This document shows positions 25,266 through 35,052 of a stretch of DNA of 64,000 nt, in pieces. A program made the position numbers and the translations under genes. The notes beneath the pieces are model-generated. The model was not told where the DNA came from. It saw only the letters and a program-made list of their open reading frames with translations, and made no database searches. Within the stretch, counting starts at the first letter, position 1. Each line of letters opens with the position of its first letter. This DNA comes from Bacillota bacterium (GTDB taxonomy: Bacteria; Bacillota; TC1): positions 1-64,000 of the forward strand of contig JAGXHY010000033.1 of assembly GCA_024635925.1 (NCBI GenBank), given 5' to 3'.

Positions 25266-26342
25266 ATGGATTACAAAGAATTAATCAAAAATATAAAGGG
25301 CTGTGATAGCTCTACAAAAAATCAAGCCAGTAAATATATTGACTCTTTACTTAAACCTTTAGGTAGTCTAGGAGTTTTAGAAGAGACAGCTATTAAAATG
25401 GCTAGTATTAGTGGTAAAATTAATAATTCATATGATAAAAAAGTCATATTGATATTTGCTAGTGATAATGGTGTCGTAGTAGAAGGTATAACTAGTGCTC
25501 CTAAGGAAGTAACAGCTATACAAGTAGCAAATTTCCTTAAAGGTGTCGGTGGCATTAGTGTTTTAGCAAAGTCTGCTGGCGCTGATATTAGAGTTATAGA
25601 TGTGGGTGTTGCTGCTAATTTAAACCTTGAAGGATTATATAACCAAAAAATTCGAAAGGGAACAAGAAATTTAGCTATTGAAGATTCCATGACTCTTGAA
25701 GAGGCAGAATTATCAATACAAAAGGGAATAGACATGGCTTTCGAAGCTGTTAAGAGTGGGTATCAAATTGTTGGTACAGGAGAAATGGGCATTGGTAATA
25801 GTACAACCAGTAGTCTTTTGTTAACTGCCTTAACAAAAGCACCTTTAAATAATACTGTAGGATTTGGAGCTGGTTTAAGCGAAAAAATGTTAGAACATAA
25901 GAAAAAAATTATTTTACAAGCTTTAAACAGATATGAAGACTATACACAAGACCCTATCAAACTTTTAGTCAGATATGGTGGTTTTGATATTGGTGCAATG
26001 ATTGGGGTATATTTAGGTTGTGCTTATTTACAAATACCTGTTGTTATAGATGGTTTTATTTCAGGAATAAGTGCCCTTATGGCCTATAAATTAAACCCTA
26101 CGGTTAAAGACTATATGTTTTTAAGTCATAAGTCTGTGGAACCTGGCTTTAAGCTAATAGAAGAAATATTAGAAATGGAAGCGCCACTTAATATGAAGAT
26201 GAGACTTGGTGAAGGAACAGGATGTACCTTAATGTTTAAGATGATTGATAGTTCAATGGCTATGATAAATCATATGGGACAACTTGAAAATAATGATATA
26301 GATAAGAGTATACTAGTCGATATAAGAGGGGATTTGGTTTAA
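25266..26342 (+). CDS. cobT: Nicotinate-nucleotide-dimethylbenzimidazole phosphoribosyltransferase
   Basis: A 358-aa enzyme that makes alpha-ribazole phosphate, activating the lower ligand base for cobalamin. Motifs include LKPLGSLGVLEE, FASDNGVV, GTGEMGIGNSTTSS and the C-terminal catalytic Glu in RLGEGTG. Usual length. AGGAG precedes the ATG. Its TAA stop is immediately followed, in the same frame, by the ATA from which cobU sequence begins. Confidence 0.96.
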   Translation: MDYKELIKNIKGCDSSTKNQASKYIDSLLKPLGSLGVLEETAIKMASISGKINNSYDKKVILIFASDNGVVVEGITSAPKEVTAIQVANFLKGVGGISVLAKSAGADIRVIDVGVAANLNLEGLYNQKIRKGTRNLAIEDSMTLEEAELSIQKGIDMAFEAVKSGYQIVGTGEMGIGNSTTSSLLLTALTKAPLNNTVGFGAGLSEKMLEHKKKIILQALNRYEDYTQDPIKLLVRYGGFDIGAMIGVYLGCAYLQIPVVIDGFISGISALMAYKLNPTVKDYMFLSHKSVEPGFKLIEEILEMEAPLNMKMRLGEGTGCTLMFKMIDSSMAMINHMGQLENNDIDKSILVDIRGDLV

Positions 26343-26912
26343 ATAAATAAAATAATACTTATAACAGGTGGGGCTAGAAGTGGTAAAAGCACGTTAGCTG
26401 AAAAAATGGCTCAAAAAACTAATAAAAAAGTTACATATATTGCTACATCTTTACCTATTGATGAAGAGATGAAAGAACGAATAAAAAAACATCAAGTAAC
26501 ACGTCCAAAAGATTGGGGTTTAATAGAGGGATATAAGGACTTTGATTTTTCATCAATAATAAGTGCTGAGACTATATTATTAGATTGCATCACAATTATG
26601 GTAACAAATATCATCTTTGATGAATTGAAAGATTGGGATAACTTTGATCAATTAACTGCTAAAAATATAGAGTTTGCAGGGCAAATTGAAGAAATAGTTT
26701 TAGCTGAGATTAGATGTTTAATTAATAAGTTAAGATCTAGGATTGGAGTATGCTTCTTAGTAACCAATGAAATTGGCCTTGGTCTAGTACCTGAATCATT
26801 TAGTAATAGAATATTTAGGGATATACTAGGTCAAGTTAATAAATTGATAGCAACTGAAGCTGATGAAGTACATTTTTGCATTTCTGGAATAGACATGAAA
26901 ATCAAGGGCTAA
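26343..26912 (+). CDS. cobU: Adenosylcobinamide kinase/guanylyltransferase with ATA in place of the start codon
   Basis: CobU homology begins directly after the cobT stop. Codons from 26343 read I-N-K-I-I-L-I-T-G-G-A-R-S-G-K-S, which is the standard CobU N terminus with its Walker A, but the first codon is ATA. No ATG, GTG, TTG or CTG lies between the cobT stop and the P-loop. The first ATG (26406) would remove the P-loop. The rest is intact to about 190 aa. Options are a rare ATA start, read-through of the cobT TAA, or a start-codon mutation that silences the gene. AAGAGGGG (26324-26331) is a possible ribosome binding site. Confidence 0.8.
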   Translation: MNKIILITGGARSGKSTLAEKMAQKTNKKVTYIATSLPIDEEMKERIKKHQVTRPKDWGLIEGYKDFDFSSIISAETILLDCITIMVTNIIFDELKDWDNFDQLTAKNIEFAGQIEEIVLAEIRCLINKLRSRIGVCFLVTNEIGLGLVPESFSNRIFRDILGQVNKLIATEADEVHFCISGIDMKIKG

Positions 26913-26927
26913 ATTAAGGAGAATAAT

Positions 26928-27680
26928 ATGAAATGGATTCGGTCACAGATTGAGAATTTATTAATTGCAATTGGCTTTTTAACTAAATTACCAATACCAA
27001 AATCATTAAAATTTAGTGAAAAAAAGATGGGGGCAGGACTTGTTTATGCTCCATTTATAGGGTTATTAATTGGAACATTTCTAGTAGTGGTTAATTTAAT
27101 TTCAAAAGGATACTTTCCTTCATATATAGTTAGTACTATAGTATTGGTTAGCTATATATATCTAACTGGAGGACTACACATTGATGGTTTAGGAGATTTG
27201 GGTGATGGTATATTTTCTGGGAAAAAAGGGTTAGCTTTTTATAATATTATGAAAGATAGTAGACTTGGTACAGGAGGGTTTTTAACTGTATTATTTGTCT
27301 TATTTTTTGATTATTTATTGTTAATTAATAATTTAAATTGGAAAGTATTATTGTTTTTTCCTGTAGCTGGTAGACTAGGTATGTTACTTGGAAGTGTTAT
27401 AGGAAATTATCCAGATAATTATGAAGGTCTTGGGAAAATATTTATTCAAGAAAGAACTTGGAAAAACAGTTGGATAGTACTATTATTAACATTAATAATT
27501 TTTGTTATATTCTTTTCTTGGAAAGGCTTTTTAATATATTTAATTTTAGCATTATTTACTTATGTCTTAATTAAAAGATGGCATAAGAATCTTTATGGAA
27601 TAACTGGAGATATGCTTGGAGCTATAGTGGAATATAATCAGTTAACTTATCTATTTATGGCTTATTTATTGTTTAAATAA
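26928..27680 (+). CDS. cobS: Cobalamin 5'-phosphate synthase
   Basis: A 250-aa integral membrane enzyme joining adenosyl-GDP-cobinamide to alpha-ribazole phosphate, the last assembly step. Six to seven hydrophobic segments, and the acidic metal-binding motif GGLHIDGLGDLGDG (about 84-97), are diagnostic. It follows cobU by 15 bp behind AAGGAG and ends the corrinoid operon. Confidence 0.95.
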   Translation: MKWIRSQIENLLIAIGFLTKLPIPKSLKFSEKKMGAGLVYAPFIGLLIGTFLVVVNLISKGYFPSYIVSTIVLVSYIYLTGGLHIDGLGDLGDGIFSGKKGLAFYNIMKDSRLGTGGFLTVLFVLFFDYLLLINNLNWKVLLFFPVAGRLGMLLGSVIGNYPDNYEGLGKIFIQERTWKNSWIVLLLTLIIFVIFFSWKGFLIYLILALFTYVLIKRWHKNLYGITGDMLGAIVEYNQLTYLFMAYLLFK

Positions 27681-27734
27681 CTAAATGCTTATATAATTGA
27701 ATTAATAGTATTTTTATTTAAAGGAGGAATTAAG

Positions 27735-28130
27735 ATGGATGAGTTTAGTTTATCCTTCCCTGGAGGGAAAAAAATTGAGATTGACTATGGTAATCATAAA
27801 TTACTGACTGATCAAAAAATAGAAGATGGTGGAGAAGATGCGGGTATGTCTCCTTTTGATCTATTTCTTGCTTCCATCATTGCTTGTAGTGGAAGTGTTA
27901 CTCTTGGATTTTTAAGGAAAAGGAATATAAGCACTGATAGCCTAAAGCTAAGAATGTTTCCTGATTATGATGAAGTAGAGAATAGAGTGAATAAAGTCAG
28001 AATTGAAGTTGATGTACCAGATGATTTTCCAGAAAAGTATTTAAAAGCCTTGGGAAAAGTATTAGATACCTGTACTGTAAAAAAACATTTAGCAAAACCA
28101 CCAGAGTTTGAATTAATAATTAATAAATAA
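27735..28130 (+). CDS. OsmC-family protein
   Basis: A 131-aa OsmC/YhfA-like protein. The two conserved cysteines that reduce organic peroxides in the Ohr/OsmC family are present in IIACSGS (about 55) and DTCTVKKH (about 115), with the MSPFDLFLASI helix between. Peroxidase activity is inferred. It has its own AAAGGAGG and lies 54 bp after cobS, so co-transcription is possible. Confidence 0.85.
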   Translation: MDEFSLSFPGGKKIEIDYGNHKLLTDQKIEDGGEDAGMSPFDLFLASIIACSGSVTLGFLRKRNISTDSLKLRMFPDYDEVENRVNKVRIEVDVPDDFPEKYLKALGKVLDTCTVKKHLAKPPEFELIINK

Positions 28131-28149
28131 AAAAAATAATTATTATATA

Positions 28150-28178
28150 TGGTATTTTATAAATAGATATGTTAAAAT
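28150..28178 (+). promoter_or_regulatory. Predicted trp operon promoter
   Basis: Extended -10 TGTTAAAAT (28170-28178) with a weak TGGTAT (28150-28155) at 17-bp spacing, about 40 bp before the T-box stem I. Confidence 0.4.
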
Positions 28179-28214
28179 ACAAGCGTATAGAAAATACAAT
28201 TTAATATTAGAGTT

Positions 28215-28472
28215 AATTTAAATTCGTTGAACAAAGGTAAGTATTTGTTATTAAACGACAATAGAGAGCTGATGATGGTGTAAATTCGGTGTTAGTAATA
28301 ATGAAGAATGGATTTGTGAGAAGCTGGTGGAAAATGGAAACATAAGTATATCTAGCCGTTAGTCCACGTTATAGGGTAGAGGTATGATAGTACCTTGTAA
28401 AGGAATTATGAAAATAATTTAAAATTGGGTGGTACCACGAGTCAATCGTCCCTTGGATGATTGACTCTTTTT
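28215..28472 (+). ncRNA. T-box riboswitch of the trp operon
   Basis: A 258-nt leader with the T-box core GGGTGGTACCACG (28427-28439), an AGAGAG stem-I base (28263-28268) and GAA-TGG-A at 28306-28312, where TGG (28309-28311) is the likely tryptophan specifier codon. The antiterminator sequence runs into a terminator stem GAGTCAATC/GATTGACTC (28439-28467) and a T5 tract. Uncharged tRNA-Trp should promote read-through. The gap 28131-28493 is explained by this element. Confidence 0.92.
28439..28472 (+). terminator. T-box regulated terminator
   Basis: 9-bp perfect stem GAGTCAATC/GATTGACTC followed by T5, 21 nt before the trpE start. Confidence 0.92.
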
Positions 28473-28493
28473 GTATTTGAAAGGATGTTTAAG

Positions 28494-29975
28494 ATGAATG
28501 AAAAGAAATATTATCCTTCTTTAGAAGATGGGAAAAAATATTTAGAACACTATAACTATTTACCAATAACAACTAAAATGCTATATGATTCCAGCACCTT
28601 AGTTAATGTATTTCTTTCTTTGAAAGATGCACATAAGAATGCTCTTTTTTTAGAAAGTGTTGAAAATGGTGATAAGTGGGGAAGGTATTCATTCATAGCC
28701 TTTGATCCAATAGAAACACTAGAGGTTAAAGATTCAAAGATTACCCATAGATTTGATAAAGAAACAAAAGAAATAACTGGCATTAATCCATTAGATTATA
28801 TAGATAACTTATTGTTAATAAATAATAGTCCTAAAATTGATGGTTGTCCAAAGTTATCAGGAGGATATATTGGTTATTTCAGTTATGATACAGTTAGATA
28901 TGTAGAAAATAAATTAACAAATATACCAGATGATGATTTACAAATACCTGATATATTACTGTTTAAATGTACTGAGATTATAGCTTTTGACCATTTAACA
29001 CATGAACTTAGTGTGACAATAAATATTAATACATCTGGTGATTATGAAAAGAACTATTATGAAGGAACTAAAAAAGCTGAAAAAATCTTGGATGAAATTA
29101 CACGGTTTTCATATCTAAATAGAGGAGAGAAAAATGTTGTTAAACCTCTAGTAAAGAGTAATATTACAAAAGAAGAATATATAGATAATGTTATTAAAGC
29201 TAAAAAAAGAATAGTAGAAGGAGATATATTCCAAGTAGTGTTATCAAATAGATTTGAAGTGGAAAATCCACCTGAGGCCTTCAATATATATAGAATGCTA
29301 AGATCTACTAATCCATCTCCATATATGTATTTTATTCAAACTGAAGAGTTTTCAATAGCAGGAGCATCACCTGAAATGCTTGTTAATGTTGAAGACAGCA
29401 AGATAATTACAAAACCAATAGCTGGAACAATAAAAAGAGGTAAGGACATATATGAAGATAAATTAATGGAAAATAAACTAATTAATGATGAAAAAGAAAA
29501 AGCCGAACATACTATGTTAGTAGATCTAGGTAGAAATGATATAGGTAAAGTATCAAAGTTTGGTTCTGTTCAAGTTCCTCAATTTATGATAACAGAAAAA
29601 TATTCTCAATTATTTCATATAACCAGTCAGGTTGAAGGAGAATTGAGAGATGACATGAGCATGATTGATGCCTTAAAGGCCGTACTACCAGCAGGCACCC
29701 TCTCAGGGGCACCAAAGGTAAAAGCAATGGAGATAATTGATGAATTAGAGAAAAATAAACGTTGTCTTTATGGGGGCACTATAGGCTATATTTCCTTTGA
29801 TGGAGTAATAGATACATGTATAGCGATTAGGACTGTATTAATAAAAGATAATAAAGCTTATATACAAGCTGGGGCTGGAATAGTTCAAGATAGTATTCCA
29901 GAAAAAGAATATTTAGAATGTGAAACTAAGGCTAGAGCTTTAATTAATGCCATCGAGGAGGCGAGTAAACTATGA
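28494..29975 (+). CDS. trpE: Anthranilate synthase component I
   Basis: A 493-aa chorismate-utilising enzyme. It has the N-terminal regulatory domain, with a Leu-Glu-Ser-Val-Glu stretch close to the classic LLES tryptophan-binding motif, and the catalytic domain motifs [40 protein letters not shown] and GTLSGAPK. The reading frame extends upstream to a TTG at 28461, but that lies inside the terminator. The ATG at 28494 with AAAGGATG is the start. It overlaps trpGD by 4 bp. Confidence 0.96.
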   Translation: MNEKKYYPSLEDGKKYLEHYNYLPITTKMLYDSSTLVNVFLSLKDAHKNALFLESVENGDKWGRYSFIAFDPIETLEVKDSKITHRFDKETKEITGINPLDYIDNLLLINNSPKIDGCPKLSGGYIGYFSYDTVRYVENKLTNIPDDDLQIPDILLFKCTEIIAFDHLTHELSVTININTSGDYEKNYYEGTKKAEKILDEITRFSYLNRGEKNVVKPLVKSNITKEEYIDNVIKAKKRIVEGDIFQVVLSNRFEVENPPEAFNIYRMLRSTNPSPYMYFIQTEEFSIAGASPEMLVNVEDSKIITKPIAGTIKRGKDIYEDKLMENKLINDEKEKAEHTMLVDLGRNDIGKVSKFGSVQVPQFMITEKYSQLFHITSQVEGELRDDMSMIDALKAVLPAGTLSGAPKVKAMEIIDELEKNKRCLYGGTIGYISFDGVIDTCIAIRTVLIKDNKAYIQAGAGIVQDSIPEKEYLECETKARALINAIEEASKL

Positions 29976-31627
29976 TTTTAATAATAGATAACTATGACTC
30001 TTTTACCTATAACCTATATCAATATATTGGTGAACTTTGTAATGATGTAGTAGTTAGAAGAAATGATGAAATCACGGTAGATGAGATAAGTGAACTAAAA
30101 CCTGATGGAATTGTAATTTCTCCAGGACCTGGTAGACCAGGTGATAGTGGTGTTAGCCTAGATGTTATTAGAACTTTTTATAAAGATATACCTATATTAG
30201 GGGTTTGTTTAGGACATCAAGCCATAGGAGAAGTATTTGGTGGAGTTGTAACCTATGCCAAAGAGATTGTTCATGGTAAATCGAATATGATAACAATAAA
30301 TAATAAAAGTAAACTATATAAAGGTTTTCCAGATAAAATTAATGTTGCTAGATATCATTCTCTAGCTGTATTTAATGAAAAATTACCTAATAATTTAGTA
30401 ATTACTGGACAAACAGACGATGGAGAGATTATGTCAATGGAAGACAAGAACTTTCCACTTTATGGGGTTCAATATCATCCAGAATCAATACTAACTAAAT
30501 ATGGAAAATTAATTATTAAAAATTTTATAACTGAAGTTATAGGATTAAGATTAAGTACTTTAAAGAGCTTTGAAATTAATATCCCGCAAAATGAAAAAAA
30601 CCAACTCAAGGCTTATATTAAAAAAGTAGCAGGAGGAATTAATCTAACTGAAGAAGAAGCTAGTGAATCAATGGATATCATAATGAATAATTATTCTACT
30701 GATTCTCAAATAGCCTCTTTTATCACGGCTCTAAGTATAAAGGGAGAAACGATAGAAGAAATAACTGGTTTTGCTAAAACTATGAGGAAAAATGCAACAT
30801 TAGTTGAAGGAATAGAGTCAGCAATAGATATTGTTGGCACTGGAGGGGATCTTCATCAAACCTTCAATGTTTCTACAACTTCAGCTTTCATAGTAGCCGG
30901 AGCTGGGGCAGTGGTCGCAAAACATGGTAATAGAAGTGTTAGTAGTAAAAGTGGTAGTGCTGATGTATTAGAAAAATTAGGTGTTAAAATTGATGTAAGT
31001 CCTGAACGAATTAAGAAGATTATTGATGAAGTTGGGATTGGCTTCATGTTTGCTCCTACCTTTCATAAATCTATGAGATTTGCAGCAACACCTAGAAGAG
31101 AAGTAGGCTTAAGAAGTGTCTTTAATATATTAGGGCCCCTTGCTAATCCTGCAGCTACAGAATATATTTTAATGGGTGTTTATGATGAAACACTTGTAGA
31201 GCCTTTAGGGAAAGTGCTATTAAATCTTGGAATTAAAGGTGGAATGGTTGTGCATGGACTTGATGGGCTTGATGAGGTTTCTACAACAGCAGAAACTTTA
31301 GTTGTTGAAATTAAAGATGGTAAAATTAAGAAATACTTAATTAAAGGTGAAGATTATGGAATACCAAAAGCTGAGCTTTCAATGCTAGTGGGTGGTGATA
31401 GCTTAGAAAATAGTAGGATAACCTTAAATATTTTAGGGGGCCAAAAAGGACCGAAAAGAGATATTGTTGTATTTAATAGTGCTTGTGCTTTATATATTAA
31501 AGGTATTGCTAAGACAATTGATGAAGGAATTAAAATAGCGGAAGACTCTATCGACTCTGGTAAAGCCTTGAAGAAATTACAAGAATTAATCAAGGTAAGT
31601 AATGGAGGACTTGATGATATTAGATGA
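29972..31627 (+). CDS. trpGD: Fused anthranilate synthase glutaminase and anthranilate phosphoribosyltransferase
   Basis: A 551-aa two-domain protein. Residues 1-190 are a class I glutaminase with DNYDSFTYNL, GVCLGHQAIGE (nucleophile Cys) and QYHPES. Residues about 215-551 are anthranilate phosphoribosyltransferase with DIVGTGGD, KHGNRSVSSKSGSAD and FAPTFHKSM. The fusion is known from enterics and some Clostridia. It provides ammonia to TrpE and then adds PRPP to anthranilate. Confidence 0.97.
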   Translation: MILIIDNYDSFTYNLYQYIGELCNDVVVRRNDEITVDEISELKPDGIVISPGPGRPGDSGVSLDVIRTFYKDIPILGVCLGHQAIGEVFGGVVTYAKEIVHGKSNMITINNKSKLYKGFPDKINVARYHSLAVFNEKLPNNLVITGQTDDGEIMSMEDKNFPLYGVQYHPESILTKYGKLIIKNFITEVIGLRLSTLKSFEINIPQNEKNQLKAYIKKVAGGINLTEEEASESMDIIMNNYSTDSQIASFITALSIKGETIEEITGFAKTMRKNATLVEGIESAIDIVGTGGDLHQTFNVSTTSAFIVAGAGAVVAKHGNRSVSSKSGSADVLEKLGVKIDVSPERIKKIIDEVGIGFMFAPTFHKSMRFAATPRREVGLRSVFNILGPLANPAATEYILMGVYDETLVEPLGKVLLNLGIKGGMVVHGLDGLDEVSTTAETLVVEIKDGKIKKYLIKGEDYGIPKAELSMLVGGDSLENSRITLNILGGQKGPKRDIVVFNSACALYIKGIAKTIDEGIKIAEDSIDSGKALKKLQELIKVSNGGLDDIR

Positions 31628-32393
31628 AATTGTTGAAAAAAGAAAAATTCAATTAGCTAAAGAAAAATCTGAAATCAGTTTAATAGATATTAAAAGAGCT
31701 GTTAAAAAGGATAGAAACAAAAGTAGAGACTTTCTTTTTAGTAAGATATTGGCTTTTGAGAAATTCACATTAATTGCTGAAGTTAAAAAAGCTTCACCTT
31801 CAAAGGGTTTGATAGTTGAAAACTTCCAACCTGTTGAAATAGCGCAAAACTATGAAAAGGCAAGAGCAAGTGCGATTTCAGTTTTGACAGAAGAAAAGTA
31901 TTTTTTAGGAAATAATTTATATTTAAAAGAAATATATAAGAATGTTAATATTCCAATATTAAGAAAAGATTTTGTGATAGATTCTTATCAAATCTATCAC
32001 AGCAAATATTTAGGAGCATCTATTATACTTTTAATTGTAGCCATTCTTGATAGAAACTTATTAAGTCAATATTTGAAGATAGCCCAAGAATTAGGGCTTG
32101 ATGTAATTGTTGAAATTCATACAGAAGAGGAACTTAATTTGGCTCTTGAAGTTGGCGCGAAAATTATAGGTATAAATAACAGAAACTTAAAAACTTTTAA
32201 AGTAGATTTAATAACAACAGAAAAATTAATGAAACTAATACCTAAGAATAAATTTGTTATTTCAGAAAGTGGAATAAAAACACCAGAGGATATAATGTTT
32301 TTAAAAAACTTGGGAGTTAATGGGGTTTTAATTGGAGAAACGCTTATGAAATCTTCAAATATTGGTGAAACTATAGAGGGACTAGGATTATGA
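31614..32393 (+). CDS. trpC: Indole-3-glycerol phosphate synthase
   Basis: A 259-aa TIM-barrel enzyme. Recognisable are AEVKKASPSKG, ILRKDFVIDSYQIY, EIHTEEEL, IIGINNRNLKTFKVD and SESGI. The frame opens at an ATG (31602) that belongs to the Shine-Dalgarno ATGGAGGA, so the ATG at 31614 is preferred. Overlaps trpGD by 14 bp and trpF by 4 bp. Confidence 0.95.
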   Translation: MILDEIVEKRKIQLAKEKSEISLIDIKRAVKKDRNKSRDFLFSKILAFEKFTLIAEVKKASPSKGLIVENFQPVEIAQNYEKARASAISVLTEEKYFLGNNLYLKEIYKNVNIPILRKDFVIDSYQIYHSKYLGASIILLIVAILDRNLLSQYLKIAQELGLDVIVEIHTEEELNLALEVGAKIIGINNRNLKTFKVDLITTEKLMKLIPKNKFVISESGIKTPEDIMFLKNLGVNGVLIGETLMKSSNIGETIEGLGL

Positions 32394-32998
32394 AATTGAA
32401 ATTTTGTGGTTTTAAGAAAAGAGAAGATATTCAAAAAGCAATCACTTATAATATTGATTATCTAGGTCTTATATTTGCAAAAAGCAAAAGACAAATAGAC
32501 ATAAATAAAGGATTAGAGATAATAAAAAATCTAGATTTTGGAGAAATTAAACTAGTTGGAGTTTTTATGGATCAAAGCTTAGAATTTGTTATAGAAACTA
32601 CAAAAGTATTAAATTTGGACATAATTCAAATACATGGTTCTGAATCAAATGAATATTTGAGAGTATTAAAAGAAAGAACTGGGAAAGAAATATGGAAAGC
32701 CATACCTAGCGATGAAAAATCATTAATTATTTTTAATAATATTCTAGCAGATGTAATTATAATTGATAGTATTACAGGTGGTGGAAGTGGAGAATTAGCT
32801 AACTGGGAATTGATTCGTAAATATGAAAAAGATTTTAATAAACCATACTTTTTAGCCGGTGGCTTAAGGATTGATAACATTGAAAAGGTATTTAGCATTC
32901 TTAAACCTGAAGGATTAGATCTTTGTAGTGGTATAGAGATTGATGGCTATAAGAGTATAGAGTTAATGAAAGAAATTAGTAGGATGGTAAAAAAATGA
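32390..32998 (+). CDS. trpF: Phosphoribosylanthranilate isomerase
   Basis: A 202-aa TIM-barrel isomerase. The N-terminal [11 protein letters not shown] contains the catalytic Cys, [14 protein letters not shown] matches the phosphate-binding loop with the catalytic Asp, and FLAGGL and SGIE follow. Family length. ATGA overlaps at both ends give strict translational coupling with trpC and trpB. Confidence 0.94.
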   Translation: MKLKFCGFKKREDIQKAITYNIDYLGLIFAKSKRQIDINKGLEIIKNLDFGEIKLVGVFMDQSLEFVIETTKVLNLDIIQIHGSESNEYLRVLKERTGKEIWKAIPSDEKSLIIFNNILADVIIIDSITGGGSGELANWELIRKYEKDFNKPYFLAGGLRIDNIEKVFSILKPEGLDLCSGIEIDGYKSIELMKEISRMVKK

Positions 32999-34182
32999 TG
33001 AATAAAAAATTTGGAGAATTTGGTGGTCAATATGTTCCGGAAACTTTGATGGAAGCATTGATTGAAATCGAGAATGCTTTCAATAAATATATTGATGACC
33101 CTCTTTTTAAAAAAGAGTTGGAAAAACTTTATGAAAATGTCGCAAATAGACCTTCTAAATTATATTTTGCTAGTGAAATGACTAAGGACCTTGGTGGAGC
33201 TAAAATATATCTAAAAAGAGAAGATTTAAATTATACAGGATCTCATAAGATTAATAATGTTTTAGGTCAAATGCTTTTAGCTAAAAAAATGGGTAAAAAG
33301 AGGATTATTTGTGAAACTGGAGCAGGACAACATGGAGTGGCTACAGCTACGGTTGCAGCACTTTTCAAGATGGAATGCCAAGTTTTTATGGGTAAAGAAG
33401 ATATACAAAGACAAGCATTAAATGTTTTTAGAATGGAATTACTAGGAGCAAAGGTTACAAGTGTGGATTCAGGAACAGGAACCTTAAAAGATGCAGTAAG
33501 TGAAGCTTTTAGACAATGGACAAGAGAAGTAGACGATACATATTATCTAATGGGTTCTATAGTTGGTCCACATCCATATCCAGTTATGGTAAGAGAATTT
33601 CAAAAAATAATTGGTGAAGAGGTTAAGGAACAAATATTATTAATTGAGGGAAAAATGCCAGAGGCTATAGTTGCATGCGTAGGTGGAGGAAGTAATGCTA
33701 TTGGTATTTTTCATAATTTCATAAAGGATGTAAACGTTAAACTATTTGGTATAGAAGCTGCAGGAAGTGGAGTAGATACAGATTTCCATGCTGCTACAAT
33801 AAGCAAGGGTAGTACAGGGATTTTCCATGGCATGAAATCAAAATTCCTCCAAGATAAATATGGAAAAATAATGCCGGTATATTCAATGTCTGCAGGACTA
33901 GATTATCCAGGAATAGGACCTGAACATGCATATCTTTCTGAAATCGGTAGAGCACAATATATTCCAGTAACAGATAAAGAGGCTGTAGAAGCATTTGAAT
34001 ATCTGTCTCAAATGGAAGGAATTATTCCGGCTATTGAAAGTGCCCATGCTATTTATTATGCTATGAATTTAGCAAAACAAATGGATAAAGATCAAATTAT
34101 AGTTGTTAATTTATCAGGTAGAGGAGATAAAGATGTTAATCAAGTCGCCAAATACAAAGGGGTAAAAATAAATGAGCAATAG
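32995..34182 (+). CDS. trpB: Tryptophan synthase beta chain
   Basis: A 395-aa PLP enzyme condensing indole with serine. It opens [10 protein letters not shown]; the PLP lysine is in [16 protein letters not shown] and the phosphate cup GGGSNAIG are intact; [10 protein letters not shown] and SGRGDKD are near the C terminus. A TrpB1-type protein expected to pair with TrpA. Two adjacent ATGs (32995 and 32998) are possible starts. Confidence 0.97.
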   Translation: MMNKKFGEFGGQYVPETLMEALIEIENAFNKYIDDPLFKKELEKLYENVANRPSKLYFASEMTKDLGGAKIYLKREDLNYTGSHKINNVLGQMLLAKKMGKKRIICETGAGQHGVATATVAALFKMECQVFMGKEDIQRQALNVFRMELLGAKVTSVDSGTGTLKDAVSEAFRQWTREVDDTYYLMGSIVGPHPYPVMVREFQKIIGEEVKEQILLIEGKMPEAIVACVGGGSNAIGIFHNFIKDVNVKLFGIEAAGSGVDTDFHAATISKGSTGIFHGMKSKFLQDKYGKIMPVYSMSAGLDYPGIGPEHAYLSEIGRAQYIPVTDKEAVEAFEYLSQMEGIIPAIESAHAIYYAMNLAKQMDKDQIIVVNLSGRGDKDVNQVAKYKGVKINEQ

Positions 34183-34954
34183 AATAGATTTAAAGTTTCA
34201 AGAATTAAATAAATTAAACGAAAAAGCACTTATCACCTTTATCACAGCTGGAGATCCTAATATAAAGACTTCATATAAAATTATTGAGAAGATGATTGCT
34301 GAAGGAATAGATATTTTAGAAATTGGTATACCATTTTCAGACCCTTTAGCAGAGGGACCATCTATAGAAAAAGCCAACTATAGAGCTTTAAATAGTGGAA
34401 CAACAACCGATGATGTTTTTAAGATGGTAGAAAAATTAAGAATTATTTATGATATCCCAATTTTATTAATGTTATATGTTAATTTAATTTATAAATATGG
34501 TGTAGAGAAATTTATTAGAAAATGTGTTGAAGCAGGCATAGATGGATTAATTATACCTGATTTACCAATTGAAGAAGTAGAAGAAATAAAATTATATGCT
34601 AGGTGCAATGGAATATATATAATTAACTTAGTTGCTCCAACAACTAAAAACGATAGATTAATAAATATAGTAAAAAAAAGTGAAGGATTTATTTATTGTG
34701 TTTCTTCACTTGGTGTAACAGGTGAAAGGAAAAATATTACAACAGATTTAGCTGATTATTTTTATCGCTTGAAAAGTTTAACGGATATACCACTCGCACT
34801 AGGTTTTGGACTATCAAACAAAAAACAAATAAATGGACTTAAAGGAAACTGGAACGGGTACATTGTAGGTAGTGCAATCGTAAATATTATTGCACAATAC
34901 GGAATAGAATCACCTGAATATGTTGGTTCTTTTATTAAAAGCTTGAAGGATTAA
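34172..34954 (+). CDS. trpA: Tryptophan synthase alpha chain
   Basis: A 260-aa TIM-barrel subunit cleaving indole-3-glycerol phosphate. The catalytic Glu is in [16 protein letters not shown] and the catalytic Asp in [18 protein letters not shown] and LGFGLS carry the phosphate-binding loops. Last gene of the trp operon, overlapping trpB by 11 bp. Confidence 0.96.
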   Translation: MSNRIDLKFQELNKLNEKALITFITAGDPNIKTSYKIIEKMIAEGIDILEIGIPFSDPLAEGPSIEKANYRALNSGTTTDDVFKMVEKLRIIYDIPILLMLYVNLIYKYGVEKFIRKCVEAGIDGLIIPDLPIEEVEEIKLYARCNGIYIINLVAPTTKNDRLINIVKKSEGFIYCVSSLGVTGERKNITTDLADYFYRLKSLTDIPLALGFGLSNKKQINGLKGNWNGYIVGSAIVNIIAQYGIESPEYVGSFIKSLKD

Positions 34955-34977
34955 ACAATAAATTGTTTAATCCTTTT
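34946..34977 (+). terminator. Terminator of the trp operon
   Basis: Inverted repeat AAGGATTAAACAAT/ATTGTTTAATCCTT ending in TTTTAATTT. It overlaps the trpA stop codon. Confidence 0.8.
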
Positions 34978-35019
34978 AATTTCAGATCATTTTTGACAGG
35001 TGAAAAAACTGATATAATT

Positions 35020-35028
35020 TGCTATAAT
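35020..35028 (+). promoter_or_regulatory. Extended -10 promoter of folP
   Basis: TGCTATAAT forms an extended -10 element 24 nt before the folP ATG. A perfect TTGACA (34993-34998) is too far upstream for this -10 and too close for the alternative TATAAT at 35013, so the exact pairing is unclear. Confidence 0.45.
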
Positions 35029-35052
35029 TAATAAAGGTTAAAGGAGCAAATA

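Noticed and set aside
26406-26912. cobU starting at the first ATG (26406)
   Set aside because: This start would delete the Walker A motif, which is encoded in frame immediately upstream, so it cannot give a working CobU.
28461-28493. TTG start extending trpE upstream
   Set aside because: It lies inside the T-box terminator stem. The ATG at 28494 has a proper ribosome binding site.
34993-35018. Standard -35/-10 promoter for folP using TTGACA and TATAAT
   Set aside because: Spacing is only 14 bp. The extended -10 at 35020 is more plausible.
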